Source: Protonemura montana (lineage: Eukaryota; Arthropoda; Insecta; Plecoptera; Nemouridae). Taken from it: a stretch of 64,000 nt of DNA. Of the stretch, positions 59,132 to 64,000 are shown piece after piece (position 1 is the first letter of the stretch; every line of letters begins with the position of its first letter). The notes beneath the pieces were generated by a model. That model saw nothing but the letters and a program-made list of their open reading frames with translations, was not told the origin of the DNA and searched no databases. The DNA is taken from contig OX387602.1 in the NCBI GenBank assembly GCA_947568835.1, positions 23,673,021-23,737,020 on the forward strand. Direction: 5' to 3'. Both the position numbers and the translations under genes were made by a program.

Positions 59132-60002
59132 ATGACTACCGCGGCCCGTCCGACGTTTGAGCCCGCTCGGGGCGGCCAAGGACGTGGTGAGAAGGATCTA
59201 AGTGCTATATCTAGGCAGTATTCTAGCAGAGATCTGCCTGCCCATCAGAAGCTGAAATACAGGGAACATGGCCAGGGTACCAACGAAGAACTGCGCTCGC
59301 GAGACTTCCGCAAGGATTTGGAGGACCGCGAGAAGGAGAAGAGTGGGGCTAGGGACAGAAGACCCATCGAAGCAAGAGATCCTGCTTCACAGTGAGCCTA
59401 TGACTTCTGCTATGACAGAGTGTACCTACCTACCTAGTGATCTTTGCAATCTGCTATTTTTCTTGGTCTAACCAAAATTGTTTTCTTTCAGTAAGCGACC
59501 TAAGCTGGACCAGGTTCCAGCCGCCAGTCTAGATGCTGACGACCCCCTCGACGAGGATGATTCTGATGACTCGGATGACGAAGATGATACCGCCGCCTTA
59601 CTGGCCGAGCTGCAACGTATCAAGAAAGAGCGTGCTGTTGAACAGGCCCTCAAGGTAAGAATCTGCCATGAGAATCTTGGTTTAATATATGTTTTCAGTT
59701 TACTGTGTTTCTTTGTAATATTTATTTTATCATTTTGTTCATTTCTTTGAACTTCACAGGAAGGAGAAAAGAGGCAAGAGGAGGAGCGCATTCGTACGGA
59801 AAACATTCTCAGTGGTAACCCTTTGCTGAGTTTTGCAGCAGCTGCACCCAAGGAAGATCTTAAAGTGAAACGTCGCTGGGATGACGATGTAGTGTTTAAA
59901 AACTGTGCACGGTCTGAACCTGATAAGTCCAAGCCACACTTCGTCAATGACTCACTGCGTTCTGACTTCCATCGAAAGTTTATGGAAAAATATGTTAAGT
60001 AG
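59132..60002 (+). CDS. CWC15: Spliceosome-associated protein CWC15, 3 exons
   Basis: Exons 59132-59391, 59492-59654 and 59760-60002 give 221 residues (human 229). The protein starts [15 protein letters not shown], has [17 protein letters not shown], an [15 protein letters not shown] charged helix, [18 protein letters not shown], a Ser/Asp/Glu-rich acidic run, [33 protein letters not shown], and the C-terminal [15 protein letters not shown] and [11 protein letters not shown]. The C-terminal block is almost invariant from yeast to human. CWC15 is a component of the Prp19/CDC5L-associated catalytic spliceosome. The start agrees with the universal [10 protein letters not shown]-terminus. Confidence 0.97.
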
Positions 60003-60845
60003 AAAACTCTGTAAGAAAATTATGACTTGGTGCGGCGGTTTCTATTTGTGTCGAGTGTATCTTAAAACTTAGCAATGCTTAAAGAAATCAGATTGATACA
60101 TTTATAAACTTAAAAAGAGTGACTCAATGAACATTTGACCCATGATGGTATATGCTAATAATTTATGTTTGTGGCTGGAATCAATTTTTATAGGAGGTTG
60201 TTTTGCTGGCAAATGTATGTTATTTCTGTGTGCAAAATATAACCACTCAAGTTCTCCTCTTATTTGTACTTTTCTATGTTATGGCCTCTGCTCTTTTGTC
60301 AGACTTGACTGTTGTTTGATCAACTTTCTTTTTCATCCATCATTAAAATTGTCCTGATAGCATGAAGCTTTCACAGTTTGCAAGGGGGGAATCATTTTAT
60401 AAATATCATGGGAGTTTTGATGGTATGGTGATATGTAGTATGGTCTTTCTCTGGTCAGTTTTGCTCTGGATGGCTTGCACAATTTCCAAATGGTAGAAAA
60501 ATTCGTTTGAATCCTAAGTTTCCCTACTGGAAATAAAAGAGTTGACCCGCTGCCACAATCGAGGTGTTACCCACAAGTTCCCTTTATATATGGTACAAAC
60601 AAATACGACAGTCTCTACAGCAGACTAGGCGCCTCCACCTCATCGGATGCGGCCAGTCGCGCCCTCCTCGGCCGTACCGTCAACTACCTCGACCCTGGCG
60701 ATCAGGTAGATCCAACCTGAACGCCTCAGGCTCGGGGGCCGCTCCTCTCCGCTCGGCAACATCTCCGCAGTGACCAGTCGAGTCAAGACTCCAGTTACAA
60801 CTGCAGTGTCCCGCAGACTTGCTTATCGCCCTCATCAACCGACAC
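60003..60845 (+). other. Interval between CWC15 and the BMP gene
   Basis: Contains a likely CWC15 poly(A) signal AATAAA at 60532-60537. From about 60610 the GC content rises into what is probably promoter and 5' leader of the BMP gene. No separate gene is seen. Confidence 0.5.
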
Positions 60846-63800
60846 ATGGCGCTGGTTTTTTGGCTGCTGGCCGCTACCGCGGTCTCCCTGGCTAACGCGC
60901 GACTCTCTGGACTTTACGTGGACAATGGCCTGGACCAGACTGTTGTGCAGCGAGGCATGACCGCCTCCGAGCGCCGCGACGTGGAAGAGGAGATTCTACA
61001 CCTGCTGGGGTTGCCTGGACGGCCGCGTGCCGGAGTCTCGGGGCACGCGGCGCTTGCCAGTTCGGCGCCTCAGTTCCTTCTCGACGTCTACAAGTCGCTG
61101 CTGGAGCCGCAGGGCCAGGGTGGACGCGCGGCGCGGTCAGAATTCAACATTAACCAGCGCGATCGGGAGGCGATCGACGTTAGCGACGCCATCATGAGCT
61201 TCGCCAGTCACAGTGAGTGCAATTTTATAACTGCAGCTATGCTTTGATTCTGACGGACTCAGGCAGCCCCTTACGGAGACGACGGCGGGCATTCAGTAAC
61301 CCCAGCACGGAGGGATTGTTTCCAAAGTTGCATAGGACACCTCTCACTCACTTGGCTCTCGTCCATTCTGGCCAAAGGCACGGCCGATTTGTTGACAGAC
61401 AACTTTTACCTGCGTCCTTCCCGCGATACTTGCGTAATCTCACATGTGTTTGCTTCGCACGCGGCTAGCATGATGGCCAGATTTCCTTCGAACACAGCTC
61501 TTTTGTCACCCACATCATTGCTCGTAGACTGCTTGCCTCGCCGGGCCACTGTTATCGATCCTTCGCTTGCGGAGAGCTTCCGAGTCAGAAAAGTCAAGTT
61601 AAAACATCCATCCCTTCCTTCTTGAGAGACAGTTGTGGTATCAGGTTTGCTGCGAGAATACCGTACCGTCATTGCTGCGTTCTGTCCCCAATCGACGAAC
61701 ACATTTTCCAGCTGAGCACGAGGGTGGAGTGCGACACGAGAAAGGACGGCGGCTATGGTTTGACGTGAGCGAGGTGCCTATCGGGGAGGTACTCGTCGGC
61801 GCCGAACTGCGACTTTACCAGGTAGCCGACGTCGCGCGCGATGAGAGCTACACTGTCAACGTTTACCGGCTGGTCGCCGAGGATAATGGGTGAGTCTTAC
61901 ATCTCTTATTGGTTTTAAAAGACGTCGCGGTCGATGGCTGTCGGAAGTGAACTGTGTTGCAAATGCAGGTAGCATTCCTTTGAAAGGGTCAGTTGTTCAT
62001 GATTGCAGGCTTTTAGGGTTTCTTAAAAAAAAAAAAAAAAAAACAGTCTTTGGCAGGAAGTGTCGAACGGCTAAAATATGGCAGATGAAACTTGGGACGT
62101 GTGGGATTGCTGGAATGCCGGGTTTCTTGAAAACACTGCTCACGCGGTCTGTGTCGGCTTGTGGGTCGTTCGTCAATTTACCCCAATCAAGAGTACACTC
62201 CTGATAGGAAGTGCGTACACTCGTAAGCCGTACCACAGGTATACCGGTCGAATGCCAGAATCACGCTCCCTCAGAAAGACTTTGTCTTTTTCCAATTTTG
62301 TGACGCACGAGCTGCGAGAAAAACCGATCAATAAATAACATTTTATATGACATCACGGCCTTAAAACAGTTGAAATAGTTTTAACATTGAAAGACATTTT
62401 ATTTGTTAGTTTAGTATTAGAGTAACACAATTCAACAATTCAAATATTATAAGGTATCTGCTTTGCTTCGGATAACACCTATGCGTTGACGTCAATGCCT
62501 GTAGTCGTAGAGTACAAGTAAATCGCCTCCCCCTCCCAGCACTCAATGAGTACGGCGTCGTCTCACGTTGCAGGGAGAAAGAGCTGGAGGTGGTGGACAC
62601 TGTGACGACGCCGTCGAGTAACGAGGGCTGGCTCCTGTTGAACGTGTCGCTGCCGCTGAGTGCGTGGTTGGCTGAGCCGGCCTCGAACCTGGGACTCTAC
62701 CTTTCGGTTCACGAATCCGACCACCCCGGTGAGCAATACTTTGTTGCCTGCCCAATCTGTGTAGAAAAGTTTGGCTCGATTTCTAAAAAATCGAGGGGCA
62801 CTCGGTTCGAGAATCGCACCCGATAGTAAACCTATTTTCGAGTGAAACTGGTTTTGCCAACATCCCTGAAGTTAAGGAAAAATGTAATTATATAATCTAT
62901 GTCAACCTGATTATTGACGCGGCGGTCTCAATTCCGCTGGACGCTTTGGAAGCGTAGAAGTCAGGGGTGAAATCTATACTCGAGAGAGTGCACCAGCACC
63001 TGGGAGCCCACCTGTGAGTGCACGAGACGAAAGTCCGCCCACTTGAGCCTGGTCGCTATGGTCGCTCACTCGGCTGAAGGGCATCTGCCGCCCGCGGCGC
63101 TGCTCTCGCATTCCGCGATCGTTAGGGTCTGGTTGCTAAAGTTACAGGCTTCACCAGACGGACAGTCTGCTTTGATCAGCTGTGTGCCAAGATGGTCAAA
63201 AGAGTTCTTCGTCTGTTCGGACATCCTCGCCAAACTAGTTCGCAATGGACTTAGCCACTTGTCTTTAATTGCCTGCATGGCATTTAGCATGATGAGACTC
63301 GTGGATGAGCTTGACCAGCTAAACAACAACGAGCACCAATTACACTGTCGGCTTTCCCCAAAAATACATGTTCATTTTTTTTTTACCTACGCTGAGACCA
63401 AATTGCTCTATGTTAAATTTCTTCACCTAACTCCAAAATCATGTTCTTCCCACCAAACTTTAATAATTTTCAAATAAATTGAATTATTGGAACAGAATTG
63501 GTTTCTAAACTTTCTAAAAATTTGAAATATTAATTAAAATGTACTAAATTTTCATCAAATAGTCCTAAAAAACATTGACAGTAAAGATGCGCAATCAGGG
63601 ACATATTGCACTTTGATAAGAACCTCTTAAGAAACCTTAACTCCTTTAAAATTAAGTCCATTTTAGCAAGGCTCTTTTAAAAAATGTTCACCGCATCACT
63701 TTTCCCCATAAGTTTTTGTGACCAACAACTGATGCCGTCTTGTGTCTGCAGCTCGAGAACTTCACTCAGAAGCGGCGGGCCTGGTGGGGTCTCGCGGGGA

Positions 63801-63949
63801 CGCTGAGCGCCGGCCGTTCATGGTGGGATTCTTTAAGGCGGGAGCAGGGGGTCGAACACAGACGCCCCCACCCAGCCGTGTGGCACGCGAAGCCAAACCC
63901 GAGCGCAGGCGGAAGGCAGTCACCAGCTATGCACGCAACCCTTTCACTG
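60846..63949 (+). CDS. gbb: BMP5-8/60A (glass bottom boat)-type TGF-beta ligand, 5' part of gene (4 exons)
   Basis: Exons 60846-61212, 61712-61889, 62574-62728 and 63752-63949 encode 299 residues plus one base; the gene continues beyond the window. A signal peptide (VFWLLAATAVSLANA) is followed by the diagnostic 60A/BMP5-8 motif SGLYVDNGLDQTVVQRGM and ILHLLGLPGRPR. The prodomain continues with SAPQFLLDVYKSLL, RRLWFDVSEVP, RLYQVADVARDESYTVNVYR, EGWLLLNVSLPLSAWL, LGLYLSV, and RRPFMVGFFKAG shortly before the processing region. KPERRRKAV at the end of exon 4 is a possible furin site. The cystine-knot ligand domain lies outside the window. The ATG chosen is the only one before the signal peptide. 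A secreted growth factor, maturing by proprotein cleavage in the secretory pathway. Confidence 0.92.
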
Positions 63950-64000
63950 GTCAGTCCGCCTGGAATAGAATCGCTAGATCTTACAATGTATTGGGAACAT

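Noticed and set aside
1-64000. CRISPR arrays, operons, phage or plasmid features
   Set aside because: The window is intron-containing animal DNA; no regularly spaced repeats or prokaryotic signals were seen.

Overview
The window is nuclear DNA of an animal, almost certainly an arthropod. Genes are split by spliceosomal introns (GT-AG, 10 exons in the largest), and exons are GC-richer than the AT-rich introns. The decisive marker is a complete r-opsin-type visual arrestin that starts [10 protein letters not shown], as in insect and horseshoe-crab photoreceptor arrestins. Which arthropod class cannot be settled by reading alone; I slightly favour a chelicerate or crustacean over an insect.

Layout. 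1-13872: no gene I can support, only repeats and one foldback element. 13873-15842 (+): DIPK2-type secretory-pathway pseudokinase/kinase. 19226-24309 (+): visual arrestin with a TATA box and an RCSI-like photoreceptor promoter motif. 27783-33342 (-): Nck/Dock SH3-SH3-SH3-SH2 adaptor. 33775-36652 (+): ITM2/BRI BRICHOS membrane protein. 38896-40238 (-): RSRC1 splicing-related RS protein. 40643-53649 (+): importin alpha of the KPNA3/KPNA4 type. 56118-57159 (-): a small CFAP97D-type ciliary protein. 57528-57969 (+): ribosomal protein L41 (25 aa). 59132-60002 (+): spliceosomal CWC15. 60846-63949 (+, runs off the window): prodomain of a BMP5-8/60A (glass bottom boat) ligand.

The genes are mostly unrelated housekeeping and signalling genes, not a pathway cluster. 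Three neighbouring pairs are head-to-head with about 370-430 bp between start codons (Nck/ITM2, RSRC1/importin alpha, CFAP97D/RPL41), which suggests shared bidirectional promoters.

The other strong theme is mobile DNA with readable boundaries. A 2281-bp P-superfamily (THAP9-like) DNA transposon relic sits exactly on the 3' splice site of importin alpha exon 4, and its 8-bp target duplication copied the acceptor. Three non-autonomous hAT-like elements, each with a perfect 8-bp target duplication, lie in introns of arrestin and importin alpha; one of them carries a 76-nt poly-C run. A 318-bp solo LTR with a 5-bp duplication lies in an Nck intron. There is also a multi-copy foldback family with a tRNA-like core, an inverted pair of tRNA-derived SINEs, a small MITE family, a 5S-rRNA-derived sequence and a LINE 3' fragment. 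I found no prokaryotic, CRISPR, phage or novel enzymatic system.

Exon coordinates were read by eye from splice consensus, reading-frame continuity and family knowledge. All multi-exon models keep frame across every junction.
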